64,000 bases of DNA from Prosthecodimorpha staleyi (lineage in GTDB: Bacteria; Pseudomonadota; Alphaproteobacteria; Rhizobiales; Ancalomicrobiaceae), in the NCBI RefSeq assembly GCF_018729455.1, contig NZ_JAHHZF010000003.1, positions 451,157 through 515,156 on the forward strand, given 5' to 3'. Positions 63,543 through 64,000 of the stretch are shown here, piece by piece (position 1 is the first letter of the stretch; every line of letters begins with the position of its first letter). Below the pieces are notes generated by a model, which was not told the origin of the DNA, did no database searches, and worked only from the letters and a program-made list of their open reading frames with translations. The position numbers and the translations under genes are program-made.

Positions 63543-64000
63543 CCGGCCCCTTCCCCTTCTCCCCCCAGGGGGGGAGAAGGTGCCCGAAGGGCGGATGAGG
63601 GGGGCGATGCGGCGGTTTCGTCCGAAGCGACCGCGTCCGGGGACGGGGCTTCCGGGCTTGGACCGCGAGTTTTCTCCGGCGGCGGTACCCTCCCCCTCAT
63701 CCAGCCTTCGGCCACCTTCTCCCCCCTCAGGGGGAGAAGGGAGGGAGAGAGACGCTCATTCTGCTCTGCTGCAGGCACAGAATTTCCGGCCCCTTCCCCT
63801 TCTCCCCCCAGGGGGGGAGACGGTGCCCGAAGGGCGGATGAGGGGGTTGATGCGGCGGTTTCGCCCGAAGCGACCGCGTCCTGGGACGGGGCTTCCGGGC
63901 TTGGACCGCGAGTTTCCTCCGGCGGCGGTACCCTCCCCCTCATCCGGCCTTCGGCCACCCTCTCCCCCCCCCGGGGGGGGAGGGGGGGGGGGGGAGGGCG
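63543..64000. repeat. 243-bp tandem repeat built from REP-like palindromes
   Basis: Copy 1 spans 63543-63785, copy 2 starts at 63786 with the same CCGGCCCCTTCCCC and runs to the window end. Each copy has two inverted modules: CTTCTCCCCCCAGGGGGG onward with GAAGGGCGGATGAGGGGG, and, about 85 bases later, its reverse complement (CCCCCTCATCC, GCCTTCGGCCACC, TTCTCCCCCC then CAGGGGGAGAAGG). Each module is itself a hairpin. Palindromic CCCTCATCC...CTTCTCCC elements of this kind are widespread between genes in Rhizobiales. The unit may be a non-autonomous mobile element. Confidence 0.8.
63960..64000. other. Window end is a C/G homopolymer tract
   Basis: The last 41 bases are almost only runs of C then G (up to about 13 in a row), replacing what should be the hairpin in copy 2. 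This looks like a sequencing or assembly limit rather than biology. Confidence 0.6.

Noticed and set aside
63479..63958. A 160-residue N-terminal extension of TadA
   Set aside because: It is translation of the palindromic repeat, low in complexity and repeated; TadA starts at 63478 by family alignment.
63543..64000. CRISPR array
   Set aside because: Only two units of 243 bp made of inverted palindromes; no short repeats with unique spacers and no cas genes.

Overview
The window is high-GC (roughly two thirds G+C or more) DNA of an alphaproteobacterium, most likely of the order Hyphomicrobiales (Rhizobiales). The inference rests on gene content: an NdvA/ChvA-type cyclic glucan exporter, an IalB-family protein, DUF2093, DUF4170 and DUF6101 proteins, an aa3 oxidase operon with ctaB, coxF, ctaG, DUF983 and surf1, and the runs ispH-thrB-rnhA and thrC-M16 protease-GNAT-EAL that I know from that order. 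I see no insertion sequence, phage, CRISPR array, rRNA or tRNA. This is chromosomal backbone with a few accessory spots.

Layout. 1-4.7 kb: 5' part of a glycerate 2-kinase gene, a cyclic glucan ABC exporter (both minus) and a divergent polytopic membrane protein. 4.8-9.6 kb: glycine cleavage operon gcvT-gcvH-gcvPA-gcvPB (minus), preceded by a tandem glycine riboswitch. 9.9-18.8 kb: a lipoprotein; the plus-strand run ispH-thrB-rnhA-diacylglycerol kinase-like protein; a secreted Cys-containing protein; peroxiredoxin; a DsbD N-domain protein; YqgE/AlgH; a PPOX flavoprotein; an IalB protein. 18.8-26.3 kb: a 620-bp leader with a perfect FNR/FixK box, then coxB-coxA-ctaB-coxF-ctaG-coxC, an intrinsic terminator, DUF983 and surf1. 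26.4-34.5 kb: a divergent pyruvate kinase-like protein, then on the minus strand thrC, an M16 protease, a RimJ-like acetyltransferase and a membrane PAS-GGDEF-EAL protein. 34.8-44.2 kb: a small unassigned gene, a TauE/SafE permease, tldD, two tandem secreted caspase-fold proteins, a KefB/C-type antiporter, a 35-residue lipoprotein with a strong terminator and a MATE exporter. 44.4-52.2 kb: lipid A/Kdo block tldE-cysQ-like-DUF4170-msbA-acyltransferase-waaA-lpxK (minus), with DUF2093 convergent. 52.5-57 kb: DUF6101, ubiA, an rcnR-rcnA nickel/cobalt efflux pair and purD. 57-61.9 kb: two LysR regulators, two paralogous haloacetate dehalogenase-like hydrolases and a quinone reductase-like protein. 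62-64 kb: patatin-like phospholipase, tadA and a 243-bp tandem repeat made of REP-like palindromes that runs to the window end.

How the parts fit: the window covers respiration (heme A pathway enzyme, copper delivery and the aa3 oxidase subunits), threonine synthesis (thrB and thrC, unlinked), glycine catabolism under riboswitch control, envelope lipid assembly, metal efflux and several detoxification functions. Nothing in it is a clear-cut unknown multi-gene system. The best leads are the tandem caspase-fold pair with a shared C-terminal Cys module, the rcnR promoter in which the operator fills the spacer and the mRNA looks leaderless, the FNR box of the aa3 operon, and the dehalogenase pair with a hairpin between the genes.
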